From assembly GCA_015501585.1 (NCBI GenBank), contig JADNRY010000002.1, positions 806,001-870,000 on the forward strand: a stretch of DNA of 64,000 bases, in the 5' to 3' direction. The stretch comes from Rhodocollybia butyracea. Lineage: Eukaryota; Basidiomycota; Agaricomycetes; Agaricales; Omphalotaceae. The notes under the pieces are model-generated. The model was not told the origin of the DNA, ran no database searches, and saw nothing but the letters and a program-made list of their open reading frames with translations. Shown in pieces: positions 46,942 through 58,811 of the stretch (the stretch's first letter is position 1; every line of letters starts with the position of its first letter). The translations under genes and the position numbers were made by a program.

Positions 46942-49900
46942 TTAAACCGGGTCTGAAATTCCCTCTTCTCTTTCCCCAGCAATCTTCAAAAGCAAGCGCT
47001 CGATCCTGTCCAATTTATACTCAACCTCGTTCTGCACTGATTGAAGTTCTTCAGTTATCTCCTTCCTCATATTGGAGAGCTTCCGCTGAAATGCTAACGA
47101 CTGCTGATCAAAACTAGATTCCATCTTCCGCTGAAATGCCGAAAACTGCTGATCAAAACTGCTAGCTATGTCACGACTGGCCTCCTTAACTTTCGAATAG
47201 CGGACAAGCAGGTGCGTGTCGTGATGGATTTCTTCAACACCGCACTTCTCGCACAAGACCACAGTTTCTGTAGAAAGTTGTCAACGCCATGCTGGTACTT
47301 GGAGTCAGAATTACACAAAGATTTTTTACCTTCGCAATCAGCACAATACCAAAATGAAGATCCTAGCGTGTTGTGACATACAGCGCAGCGTAGCTCTGGC
47401 CGAGAAGCCTTCGCCGTGGGAGCAGTTCGTTGAAGAACAGCCTGAGGGTCTTTTTCTTCTTTAGCTTCATCCTCATCCACGACGAGCTGCTTTGCACGTT
47501 CAACAGCATGTTTCGCATTATCCAAAGTGAGAGCTTCGACACCCTTGTGCAGAACAGATGTCAAACGAAGTAGTGCATGGCATGCAGAATGGCTCCTTTG
47601 TTGCTGTCTCAACCTGCTCCAAGTGACGTCGGTACTAATGCAGTTGTGAGTAGGGCAGAGGTCTACTCGCCCGATGTCGGCTCGCGGACACTCCAGACAA
47701 GTGATTCGTGGCCCAATGATGGAAAATCCACAGACATCGCAGAGAACTCTAAAACGTTTAGGTTAGCTAAGCGTATCAAAAGTTACACTCATCCCCATAC
47801 TCGTGGTGCGGACATTGGCCCAACATCTGTTCTCGGCGCTTCTGAAATAGCCTCCAGTAATATTGAAACTCTCGTGGCACGATTGTTCGAAAGAGTTCGA
47901 CACCTGCTGTGGTGTCCGAGCCATGTATTTCACGCATGAGAAACAAATCCATGCAACGCTTCCGAGTGGTGAACCGGTTTGCGAAGTATGCGGTTGACCA
48001 TGATGTCCGTTTAAGGTGGTCAAGTGTAACTGAAGTAGCAAAGTGCCATAGTGCTTGGGGCCTGTTTGCATTGAAATCGAGTAGCGGCGGACGGCGGGAC
48101 AGAATCTCGGGACTAACACGTCGGAACGTAAATTCGTAACCTTCACCCTCCTCTTCCTCAGGTTCCATGACTGCTTTGAATGTTCCGGAAAAGACCCCAG
48201 AGTCTCTATCCAAAACGCCAGTGTATCGAAAAGAATAGTAGGATTCATCAGTGTATGTTTTGTTGAAAGTGATATTGATTTTACCGCTGGGATCGAAGAT
48301 ACAGTTACCAGAAAGACTAAAGTTCTCCCCTCTGTAGTATTGGCCAAGACCTTGAAATCCTGACGGAGAAGGTTTGAAGACGTAGTGTTGCATTTCATTG
48401 TAGCCCGGCGCCGTGGTATAGCCCGACCATTCTCCCAGTCTAAAATGTTATAGCCTATCATGTAGATTACAAGGGCTTTAGGCAAACTTACATCAAGGGT
48501 GTCGGGTCATCACTTGGTGTACATGTTTGTAGACGCTCCAGCCAGTCGGACGCGTCGAGGAATGTGACTGTCGGGTCGGAACTCCCGACATCGCAGTCAT
48601 CATCCGAAGGCCTACTCAGTGTGATGTGAGGCTGAAGTACCAACAACTTAAGCCTCATTTTTGCTCACAAGTTTACTACCTCTTCGGGCTCTTTGGACCT
48701 TGGAGACCATTCCAGTGATATGATACGCATGTCAGGAACATTGAGGGTCTCGATTGAAGAGCTGTTATCGAGCTCTTTCAACTTTTGAGGAGTGAACACA
48801 TCAGACTCTTGTAGTGCATGCCGGTACTTCAAGAATCAAAATCCTGAGGTAAGTGCTAGTATTAGTCAGAAAATTATAAAGCCCTTCGTACCAAGCCACC
48901 AGCAAATGACTTGAGCTCATCGCCGGTATTTCGTCTCTGATTCCGGAGATTACCTGTAGTGCATGGTGTTTCATGGGTATACTCTTATGTAACTTCATTT
49001 CGGAGAGAATACATACCACTCACTTCTTGGGCACGTAGTTGATGCTCTTCAACCACCGATTGCAAGGACGTGCAGATATTTTCGAGGCTCTCCTCTATGT
49101 GATCAGGGGATGACGATCCGTAGGTTGATAGATTGGCAACATCTAGGAGCCTTTTCGCAAGTAGATACAGAAGGGGTGCAATGGACTGCGAGATATTCAA
49201 AAAACTATAGAAGAGTTAGCTAAGTTTGAGAGCCACTCACACGCTCCAGGGGACCTTCAATCACTAACCGGACTGTATCTGCATCCCGTATGTTGTAACA
49301 GATATGGTCCAAACTCGCCTCTAAGCGCCGCTCTTCATCAGCGATATAATCAGCAAAAGATTCCTCTGATATTGATATTGATGATCTAGGGCGTACAATG
49401 CCCATACACATTACCATGGTGGCATCCCAAGCCAACTCGAGGTATTTATCCACAGCGACGCGGTTTTCTGGCATAACGCGATGCAACAGAGCAAAGATTT
49501 GACCGAAAAGTGACTTGATTTCCATCCAGTAACGTAGAAGAGAATCTTCCCAACCTGCAATGTTATTAGTTTTGTGAATGACCTTTTTCTTCACTAAAGC
49601 TTGGAACAGCTGGACTGACCTACAGCCCAGTAAGCAATCCATTTCAGGAGGCTGCCGATTCATATTCAGAGAAGGTATGATTGACTATTCAATGGAGTAC
49701 CAACCTCCAGTCCTTTGGTCGTGATTGGGTGAACTCGTTTATCTCCTTGATGGTTATGAAGCCAGATGCGTCGGTGTCTACTGCGTCAACTATGTTCCGG
49801 AGGCAGTCAATCCGTATACATTGTAGCGTCCATTCATCCGAAGGATCAACTACAGCATGAGGAATACCAGCCAAATCTTTCCTCCTTCGTTCGCCTTCTG

Positions 49901-51586
49901 GTTCAGATTTTCGTCGCCCGACAAGGGAACGTGATCTGGGCCTTGCAGCCACCTGGGTGGGTAGGATTTGAGAAGAAGCGATAGCAGACTTGATCCATGG
50001 ACTATCCATATAATAGTCTCGGAGAGCCAAAATGAAATGAACGCTTTTAACGCTAGCTCTCCACCCCTTTGATCAGAATCAGCTGAATTTTTGTAGTTTA
50101 AGCTTTGAAGCCTACCATATATCTCCACACGTTATACATATCCTATCATGTCTTAGCGTGACAATGACAAAAAGTTCAAAATTACAAGTACATACGGAGT
50201 TGGTGATCAACTCTCCAGGTCCTCTTTCTATCACTTGGGTGAGGGAATCGATGACTCGGTCCCCAGTGCGATTTATCGTATCGCTGGTATTGTTCTCGAC
50301 TCTAGCCAACTGAATAGCAAGCTTGCCTTCAAAGATATTCAAGTTCTGTTTGAGAATGGTCTCAATGTCCAAGCCAATATCGTCCCTAAGCTGCTTCAGT
50401 CTCTTGTCCTTCTCAGCCTGAGTTGATTCCGAAGCGCCAGATTTCGATTCAGCCACTGCCTGATTCTTTCCTTCTATCCGACAAAGAAACTCGAGTGTGT
50501 CATCATCTTTCAGCAGCTTTGCACGGTCCCCAGGATAGCTAGCGATGTACTCTGCGATGTCCTGCTCCCCATTTGCAGGAAGTTTACGAAGAAGAAGTCG
50601 GTATATCTTGTCCACACTTTGGGAGCACAAGGATATCATGATCAGACAACAGAACTTCCGAGAGAACGTTAATCTTACCTTTCATCCAACGACTTCAAGA
50701 GCTTTTCATTTCTATCAACTCCTCGAGCCGTATGTGAAGCCAAGGCCTCCACAATCGCTTCCCTCAGCCTCACAAAACGTTTGGTACAGTCAGCCAATTG
50801 ATCTTCCCAACCGCTCGCATTCCAGACTTTGGCAATGAGGCGTTGTTTCATGTAGGCTTCACATATCGTATACGATGTTTTGATCTCAGCATCGACTGTA
50901 CTCATGACGGTCTGCATTCGACCTTGAAGAGTCTCGGTCTCAGAAATACGCACATCGGCATCGTTAATATCTGCGATTCTACAAAGACAGAATGCGTCAA
51001 GAATTCATGTTAGATGGATACAAATCATGACGCACTGCAGGATAACGGCCATCATGTCCCTCATTTCCAGGAAAAGCAGCATAACTCTTTTGTTGTTCTC
51101 TCGTCGCTTCCTTTCGCTCGCATATACCGCTTTAAACGGGGCGAGAGCAACTGAGAGTCAAAGATACACAAAAGTCGTTTACGCGCAGAAAGACAATATA
51201 TGCTCACCAGCAATGAAGACGTGTGTCTTGCGCATAAACGATCAGAATCGTAACGAATGTAGTGACAAATGAACATTTACCTTTGAAATATCATCAAGGA
51301 GGCCTATGAGCTGAGGGATTGTGTTGAGGAACTGATCCAGAAGCGATTGATCTGAGAGAGGCGTTATCATGGCCGAAAAGAGTGAAACAGTGATGGGGGC
51401 ATTTTCAGTCTTGTTCTCTGGGAGTATTTTGATGATTCATGAGTGTCACAGAGACGACGAGCAAGATTTACCGATTTTCTCTAGAAGAGCCTCTTTGGGG
51501 GGCACGCCAGGCGACTTCTTCAACTTGTTCCACAACTTGATACGCTCAGAGAGAGTAGAACTTGTTTTTATCTGTACATCTGACAT
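46942..51586 (-). CDS. EF-hand and double ZZ-finger protein of an agaric family
   Basis: Large multi-exon protein starting MSDVQIKTSSTLSERIKLWN. The N-terminal half is helical (WEDQLADCTKRFVRLREAIV; KIYRLLLRKLPA). A canonical EF-hand loop lies at about 49740-49800 (VDTDASGFITIKEINEFTQS), followed after an intron by RPKDWSLLKWIAYWAVGWED. A sheet-rich segment follows (YVFKPSPSGFQGLGQYYRGE, SYYSFRYTGVLDRDSGVFSG). Two zinc fingers come next: LCDVCGFSIIGPRITCLECP, and RCAVCHNTLGSSFWYCADCE then VVLCEKC with HHDTH. The C-terminus is a coiled coil (FQRKLSNMRKEITEELQS) ending at 46942. I know the layout from unnamed agaric proteins; no function is established. Calcium and zinc binding are inferred from motifs. 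Confidence 0.68.
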
Positions 51587-52066
51587 GGCGATTGTATGGG
51601 CACCGTGAAATAACAAGAAAGACGTGTTACGTGAGGGAAGAAAAGTTAGGGATTCCTCCTGCCTATATAATGTACAATGTATTAGATGCTTTAGCGCTCA
51701 AACTCACCTTCTGACTCCCTTGTGCTTCGGTATAGCATTAGCAGCGATCTTTATCGTAACCCCTGGCGCTCTATCCTCATCATCAAGTATACAGGTGGTT
51801 ACGACAGTCCAAATTATCGCTGGCAGTTCTGTGTTTCCTTGGAGGGGATAATGATTGCAGGACTCGTTTAAGTTGTATCCAGGTATGTTCTTGAGGTGGC
51901 GAGGGCATCGATCCTAACATGTACATTTGAAATGCCAGTGCACCAAACGCTGTGAATCATAGCTTGTGTCTAAATAACTTTCTTGCCGGGTGGCGATTAC
52001 GAGACAACTTCGGTAGTCGGCTAGTAAATTTAGAATTTGAGCTGCGCGCTACATAAGTAACAATTA
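51587..52066. other. Intergenic, nothing seen
   Basis: Upstream flank of the EF-hand/ZZ gene; only short frames. Confidence 0.4.
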
Positions 52067-52269
52067 ACACACCGGAAGATACATAAATCTGCTCGGCAGA
52101 TTTGTGAACTGAAAGAAAGCTGATTATCCAAATAAGCATAATCAGTGGTTTTCAGTCCGCCTGAAATGTAACTGAAATTGTATGATAAACCATAGAAGGA
52201 ATATCTTATTTTATCGTACAATTTCAGTGCGCCATTCTGCCGAGCAGAATTTTTATCTTTACCGTGTGT
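52067..52269. mobile_element. Small MITE-like inverted repeat (about 200 bp)
   Basis: The ends ACACACCGGAAGATA and TCTTTACCGTGTGT are imperfect inverted repeats, each next to TCTGCTCGGCAGA. Inside, ACTGAAATTGTATGATAAA is answered by TTTATCGTACAATTTCAGT. The whole segment can fold as one hairpin. Confidence 0.55.
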
Positions 52270-52406
52270 AATAAAATCGAAAGAAAACGGTGAAGAATAA
52301 TGACATGCATAATGCACTACCACATATACATAGAGTTCGGATCCATCGCAATCTATCCTATCTGAACCCTATCGTACATATATACTCAAAATGACAGCAA
52401 AAAACT

Positions 52407-52617
52407 CACCCGTTTTCAGTAGACCGTCATGATCAAAGTGGCGCAGTGAAGGGTTTGACAAGTCCTTATAAGGTAGTCCATACATGATAGTTGATGAGGT
52501 GCAGCTAGGCTCTGAAGAAATGATTTTCACTTTTTCCGAAACGAACCACCCCGCCAGATGATCCAAAGATAAGGGTTTGATAGTTAGCGGCAGTTTTCGC
52601 TCTTTCAAGTAGCACAT
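52407..52617 (-). CDS. Orphan open frame, possible first exon of a truncated gene
   Basis: The frame runs MCYLKERKLPLTIKPLSLDH, LAGWFVSEKV, YGLPYKDLSNPSLRHFDHDG then LLKTG and ends at a good donor (ACGG|GTGAGT). No continuing exon is visible before the small MITE at 52067-52269. I do not recognise it; it may be a gene fragment cut by rearrangement. Confidence 0.3.
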
Positions 52618-52906
52618 TTGATGAATCCGAAGAAATTTTCAGCTCGGCTGGGTTCGTTTATACACCATAATGACCGGTCGCTGGCCTAGCGGAACGCTAG
52701 AATCTCTTGATGAGCTTAGAAAGGCTGAACGCAACTTCCTAAGGCTACAGCAATGCCATTAAAACACGGGATCCGGTTTGAAGCGTAAGAGCGGTATAAG
52801 CGCGCATGACATCAGGAATCAAATGCCACCCGGCGCTTTAATCCGATAACCTATAATTTAACTTTCTAACCCATTCTCACTCCTCAGTCATTTCTTTTGA
52901 ACTACC

Positions 52907-53809
52907 ATGAAAGCCAAGGTGCGTGATCCTTAATCTCCATCGCTTTACTCTAACACTGCTAACAGACAACGCACATCCTCTTCGACTGCGACAACACTCT
53001 CGTTCTCTCGGAATCTCTCGCTTTCGAAGCCTGCGCCCAGCTCTCCAATGAGATCTTGGCTTCACAGAATATCGCTGATCGATACACTGGCGAACAGCTC
53101 CTCGTGGATTTTGTAGGAAAGAATTTTAGGTATGTGATAATATTTTATCAATGCTATCGGCTGACGCTATCAATCCAGAGGAATGCTCGTAGATTTGCAA
53201 GCGAAGTATCAGTTTACTATTCCGCCTGAAGAACTAGACAAGTATGTTTCGATGGAAGAGGACAAGGTAAATTTTACTTATAATACTAGCTCTCCTGTTT
53301 AATAGCTCGTACAGGTAATCGAAAAGCTCGTTGCCGATCTCGTTCCGTGCCCCGGTGCAAACCAAGTACTCTCCAAACTCGTCGCCTCCAACAAATACAC
53401 TCTCGCAGTTGTCAGCTCTTCCGCCTACCGCCGTGTCTTCGCGAGTCTTCAGAAGGCTTCACAATTGCCCTTCTTCCTCCCTACCCCTTCTATAACTCCG
53501 GAATCTCGCATATTCTCCGCCGCGACCTCTCTTCCAGTCCCCACTTCCAAACCGGACCCAGCAATATACCTCTTTGCGTGCGAACAACTTGGCGCCCCGC
53601 CAATTGCTTGTGTTGCTGTAGAGGATTCAAAGAGCGGCGCAACAGCGGCAGTTAGGGCGGGGATCCCTGTCATCGGGTATGTGGGCAGTTATGAGGGTGA
53701 GGAAAAGAAGAGGGAGATGAGGAAGATGCTTGAAGAGGTTGGGTGTGTGAGTGTCATGGAGCATTGGGACGAGTTCGAAGAGGCTTTGGAGAGGGCCGGA
53801 TGTAATTAA
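52907..53809 (+). CDS. HAD-superfamily phosphatase
   Basis: Predicted Mg-dependent haloacid-dehalogenase-type hydrolase acting on a small phosphorylated substrate. The ATG at 52907 starts a 12 nt first exon (MKAK), followed by a GT-AG intron. Motif I is HILFDCDNTLVLSES (nucleophile and acid/base Asp), motif II is LAVVSSSAYRRV, the motif III lysine lies in TSKPDPAIYLFA, and motif IV is CVAVEDSKSGATAAVRAGI. A cap region (ACAQLSNEILASQ then RYTGEQLLVDFVGKNFRGML) fits subclass I. Further short introns fall near 53130-53178 and 53268-53316. The stop TAA is at 53807-53809 after ERAGCN. A decayed second copy, including 3' flank, lies at 57926-58811. Confidence 0.85.
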
Positions 53810-54173
53810 CTGAGTGGAGGACTCGTATTTATCTTGGGAGATCTAAGTTACAGTATATGTATATCAGAGTGGCACCACTCCGCCTTCTCTCTCTCTTTAT
53901 ATATTGAACCTGTTCGTCTCTTCGTTCGCTTATAGCACCGCCGTTCATTGTCAAGGTCACAATTAGGTAGAAGATACACAGTAGTGGTCATGGCGTTCTG
54001 CCATACCATTCTTCATCCATTGCGGCTTTAGTGTCATCTGTAATCAGGATCTAGAATTCGGGAATGATCGCTCCTAGTCCTTCCTCATATCTGTGCTTCA
54101 GCATTTGCTTCCTGGACAAAGTTATTCACTCAAGATTCCTTTGTCTGCAGAGAATCCTGCTTGGCATTTTCCT
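53810..54173. other. Intergenic, nothing seen
   Basis: 3' flank of the HAD gene, converging on GYPLW copy C. Confidence 0.4.
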
Positions 54174-56822
54174 TCAATGTACTCTTCCACCAGGCCGGGA
54201 GTAACGAGGAGACTGGCCAAGGTGGCTATACAAAACAGACGGAGTACTGGATGGAGCATACGGAGGCGGCGGACTATAACGTAAACTGGCAGGTTGGAGA
54301 TCTTCGGTTGATACCATCTGCATCAGCTCGGACAATTGCTCAAGGAGTAGGCTTCCCCATCTCTCCGTATCTTGTGATATCGGGAGGGGGGGCAGCACTG
54401 GCGGAGCCTCAAGGAATTGAGTAATATCCTTGTCCATCCGAAATGATTTTTCGGGTGGCATAGATTCCCTACAAATGTTCCGAGTTGAGTGTGGTCTCTT
54501 TCGAATGTTAAAATCCAGACTAACGGTTGAAAGTCGAACTCCGGCCTCTCAAAGTAGCCATAGCAAAGGCCATCTGAATACAAAAAACTTTGAATAGCGT
54601 TTCGTAGGCGTTTACCTGGAGTGCCACACATGCCGTCAACTTTCTCAATCGTAAAGTTGTCTCGGACTCGAAAAACAAGCTCTTCATCATCCGGCATCTC
54701 CTTTTCTCTCTGAGAAAAGGATGAGTGAGTGAGTCGAAATTCCAAAAATTACACTTGCTTCTTGGATGGCCCACATCCAGTTGAAAGGCTGTCGTTTCGT
54801 ATCGACAGACACTCCGAAATGGTCACACGATATTGACAGAACCACGGTTTATTCTCTGGCGAACACAATGTGCTACGAGCGCAGAGAAACAAAGAAGACG
54901 ACTAAACAAGAATAAGAACAACGATCATGGGATACTCTACTGAAGGATAACGAAACGAAGATATAAAAGGACAGTGGCAGTGTAGAAGCACGTGTGAGTA
55001 TGTGCCATACTTACACCAGTCATCATCATGTGTGATTGCCATGTCTACCTCTGGCCACTGCAGAAAATAATGAGCAATAACTGAGATATGTGCCCAAGTC
55101 AATAGATTACTTCACTTAAGATCCATTTGTTTAGGACATCCGATGGATGGTAAGGCTATATCTTGGATGAGAAAGAGCTTGGGATATTAGTGAAGAACTG
55201 AGCCTACCTCGGACCAAAAATGGAAAGACCTAGCCGAGTCACTACTATCAGTTGTCTCGGAGGATGACGACGATTCAGATTGTGGGCCCGGGGATTCCCC
55301 GCCGCTCGGAGAAGAGGTGTCGCTAATGTTTTCCAAAGAGTCCTGGTTAGGATCTGAATATGTCCGGGAAATGTAGTGGAGATCAAATCCCATCCGCAAT
55401 GATGACGAACTGGGCTTCCTTTTGGATTTTGAGCTTCCCTCATCAACGTCCAGGTCAGGAAATGCCGATACTTTAACACCCTTCTTGAAACCCAGTGGTT
55501 TTTTTTCGAAGAGCAATCTTAAGCCCACGAAGGAAAACACACTGATTCTTGAATTCACTGTCAGTGCCGCTCTGGGTTGCAGCATAGTCTTCCCTGAAGA
55601 ACCAGTATATGGGTCTAGCGGTGTTGTCCACAGCCCTGGGAAGGAATTCTAGATGAACTTGACCATAAACAGCATCGCTAAAACAGGCCATTCCCCAAGC
55701 GCGCACTTTGTCACATCCAGTGACTAGGTATAGACTTTGGGCGCCGGATGTATGTGCATAGGAGAACCAGGACTGTGCATTCTCTTTTGCATATTTGCGA
55801 AAATTTTCAATATCCTTATGTTCAACCCTATTAGGGGAGGATAAGCAAGGCACCTGTGGATGATTGGCATTCAAACAATAACCCCGCACCAACTTCATAT
55901 GGCACGCCTCTGCCAAGGATTTCCATATATCAGTTGCATGAGATCAAAATGCAAGCTCAAACGCACTGAATGTATTGCTGGGTAGGCTGACAAGGCAGTA
56001 TAGTTCGAGCGACAGAAGAAGGGTGGCTGGCAACAAACGATGCTGGTTTGTAGTGCTGCTCCGAACTGTTGACATTCTGAGGATCAACATCCAGCCCTCA
56101 AAACCCATTTGGGACGCCTGCAGCATTCACTGGATGGCCCTCCGGACAACACACATTGAATATGTGATTAAACGATCCATTTCCATCTAGATATCCCACA
56201 TCTCCGATACTGATCCCTGTTGTTCTGTGTTCATCAGGTAAGTTGTCGTTCGGAGTTGGATGCCATAAGGGATAGCCTCGTTTCTTTGGTAGAAGCAGCC
56301 GTGAGTATAGCTCGCTATCACTCCCTGAAGATGAACTTGAAGGTAGATCCTGTGCATGCCTGTTTATTGCTGTAGAGAATAATGCTGGGGATGCATCGGG
56401 AGTAGGATAACCGGGCGAGGAGGCCGAGAAATGAGGTGCAGAGGAAGGAGGATAAATGGGAGTTGCTGGAAACAAAGGAAAAGGATCAGGAGAATATATG
56501 CATTGGGGCTTAGTGAAGGAGGTAAGGGATTCGAGTCTGGAGGGCTCGGAGAAGAACCCAAAGAAGCAAAGTTTGAAGCATGAGAAGGATAGAATGGTCT
56601 AGAGGGTCCATGGGATGGAAAGGAGGAGTGGAGTCTGGGAGGAGTAAGAGTCGGAGAAGGATAAGGGTTTGGAGGATTATAATCATCAGAAGTACGAAGC
56701 AAGGGAGCCGAGTGAGGTCTCGGGTGCGAGCCGTAATTGATCAACACTGAATTATTTATGCTGAAACCTTGAGAACTTGCAAACCAATCTCCAGCGACAC
56801 GAGTCTGTTCATGCTCTTCCAT
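54174..56822 (-). pseudogene. GYPLW-family copy C, decayed
   Basis: Minus-strand copy starting MEEHEQTRVAGDWFASSQGF at 56822. In the Pro-rich leader, TATATT replaces TATT near 56490-56505 (a two-base gain), which shifts the frame. The core resumes in another frame (LLLPKKRGYPLWHPTPND, GISIGDVGYLDGNGSF). A TGA follows GVPNGF near 56098 where A and B have CAA, and VPYEVGAGLLFECQ ends in TAA TAG near 55825-55835 where A has GAAGGG. Later blocks are recognisable (LYLVTGCDKVRAWGMACFSD, SFHFWSE, EMPDDEELVFRVRDNFTIEK, GLCYGYFERPE). The last exon, MPPEKSFRMDKDITQF to QLSELMQMVSTEDL, corresponds to the start of exon 6 in copy A, before the SUZ part. No SUZ segment is present. At least three independent lesions. 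Confidence 0.78.
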
Positions 56823-57925
56823 CTGGAATAGGGTAAGGGATAGCAGTAAATGGCAGGAGCTAAAGTAGGCATTGACTTCTGAAGAAACCATGACACCTGA
56901 GCAAAACAGTTTCATAATTCAAAACTTTTCATGGGAAAGAATCCTGATGAATTGCAGATGAACATAACAAGCAAGATCAGGCTGGTCCGATGTTTACTAC
57001 TGCCAACATTCGGAACATGGCAGTTAGACAGCTGCAGGTGGTAATTCAAAAACAGATAGATAGATAGATGAATACACGACCCAAAGGGTAAAGCATGCCA
57101 ATATTGATCTCAAGAGGTCCATCATCCAACACCTCAAATCGGGGAATTTAGTGTCAGGACGACTTCAAAAGGTCAAAATTTATCGAATCCGAGGTGACGT
57201 TAAGGTTTTCTCATGTTACCATGATAGACTGATAGTGCCGAAGTTGTTGAAGTTCCGCCTGAAAACCTGAGTGTTGCCAGAAGTAGTGTCAGAAAGAGCG
57301 AAGAAAACACTCGAAAACGAATGAACGCGTTGTGACTTACTTTCCTTTGTTTCTTTCACTGATAATTCTTCAACATTGCCTGATCCCAGAAACGTTGATG
57401 CCTCGAAATGCTTCGCACCCCTGAGCCGGGCTCTGCGCTGCGCTACGCAGGGCTGCGAGGGTGTGCGCGCTTCGCAGCCCGACGTTACACTGCCGTGCAG
57501 GGCTACGTTGCAGCACTACAGCATCTGCGTAGCAGGTAATGGCCCGGCCATTCCTTTCGACTCTTCTGTAATCAGCTATAACGAACAGATCGATGGTCCA
57601 TCGCTTGCTGGAGTATTGTCAGATGGCATTCTTTCACCATTGGTTGGGGTGACCCGACTAGACAAATTGGAAGAATAACGTGAGCATCTGGTGAAGTTTT
57701 CATGAGTTCCGAGGTTGCAATTGGCGAAGATAGTGAAAGAATGGGTTCCGGGCCGTTATGTAGTGCCACTGTGTTGACATTCTCGCCATCCATTGATCCA
57801 AAAAACTCAGCTCGTCGCAATACTGCCACGGAAACACTGTGAGACGTGGAAACGGTGGACAAACCATTATGCCCTTTGTGATTTTGGAACGTGCTTCATG
57901 TACCCTCCAGGACATCTCGCTCCTC
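56823..57925. other. Intergenic with a GC-rich structured island
   Basis: Mostly featureless, but 57405-57540 is distinctly GC-rich with repeated GCTACGCAGGGCTGCGA-like words. It has a perfect 9 bp stem (GGGCTGCGA at 57450-57458 with TCGCAGCCC at 57472-57480). A 100-codon frame over it has no recognisable content. Confidence 0.4.
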
Positions 57926-58811
57926 GGGCTCAGTCATCTCTCCTGAACTACTATCAAAGCCAAGGCTTCTCCATCGCTTTACTCTAACGCTATTACACGA
58001 AAATAACAGACAATAACATCCTCTTCGACTGCGACAACACTCTCGTTCTCTCGGAATCTCTTGCTTTCGAAGCCTGCGCCGAATTCTTCAATGAGATCTT
58101 GGCTTCACAGAATATTGCTAATCGATACACTGGCGAACAGCTCCTTGTGGATTTTGTAGGAAAGGTATGTGATAATATTTTATCAATGCTATCGGCTGAC
58201 GCTATCAATCCAGAGGAATGCTCGTAGATTTGCAAGCGAGGTATCAGTTTACTATTCCGCCTACAAGTATGTTTCGATGGGAGATGACAAACCTTATAAT
58301 ACTAGTTCTCCTGTTGAATAGCTCGTACAGATAATCGAAAAAGCTCGTTGACGATCTCGTTCCGTGCCTCGGTGCAAACCAAGCACTCTCCAAATTCGTT
58401 GCCGCCAGCAAATACACTCTCGCGGTTGTCAGCTCTTCCGCTTATCGCTGTGTCTTCGCGAGTCTTCAGAAGGCTTCCCAATTACCCTTCTTCATCCCTA
58501 CCCCTTTTATAACTCCAGAATCTCGTATATTCTCCGCAGCGACCTCTTCCAGTTCCCACTTCCAAACCGGACCCAGCAATATATCTATTTGCGTGTGAAC
58601 AACTTGGTGCTCCGCCGATTGCATATGTTGCTGTAGAGGACTCTAAGAGCGGTGCAACAGCGGCAGTTAGAACGGGGAACCCAGTCATCGGGTATGTGGG
58701 CATTATGAGGGCGAGGAGAAGAAGAAGAAGGAGATGAGGAAGATGCTTGAAGATGTTGGGTGTGATCGGGACGAGTTCGAAGAGGCTTTGGAGAGGGCAG
58801 GATGTAATTAA
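57926..58811 (+). pseudogene. Decayed duplicate of the HAD phosphatase
   Basis: Closely matches 52880-53809, including the intron positions and 3' flank. The start codon is ATC (57953) where the intact gene has ATG. One base is lost just after the first intron (ACAATAACATCC against ACAACGCACATCC). Eight bases (AATTTTAG) are lost at the exon 2 end. Ten bases are lost where the intact gene has CCTGAAGAACTAGACAAG. One A is gained in AATCGAAAAAGCTCG. The C-terminal frame is again shifted near 58705. LFDCDNTLVLSESLAFEACA is still readable. Confidence 0.88.

Noticed and set aside
47763..48485. 240-codon minus-strand frame
   Set aside because: It overlaps the EF-hand/ZZ gene in a different frame. 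The 205-codon frame at 47776-48393 has the family motifs and the better codon pattern.
57376..57678. 100-codon frame over the GC-rich island
   Set aside because: Its content is produced by the repeated GC words and it has no recognisable similarity; treated as structure rather than gene.
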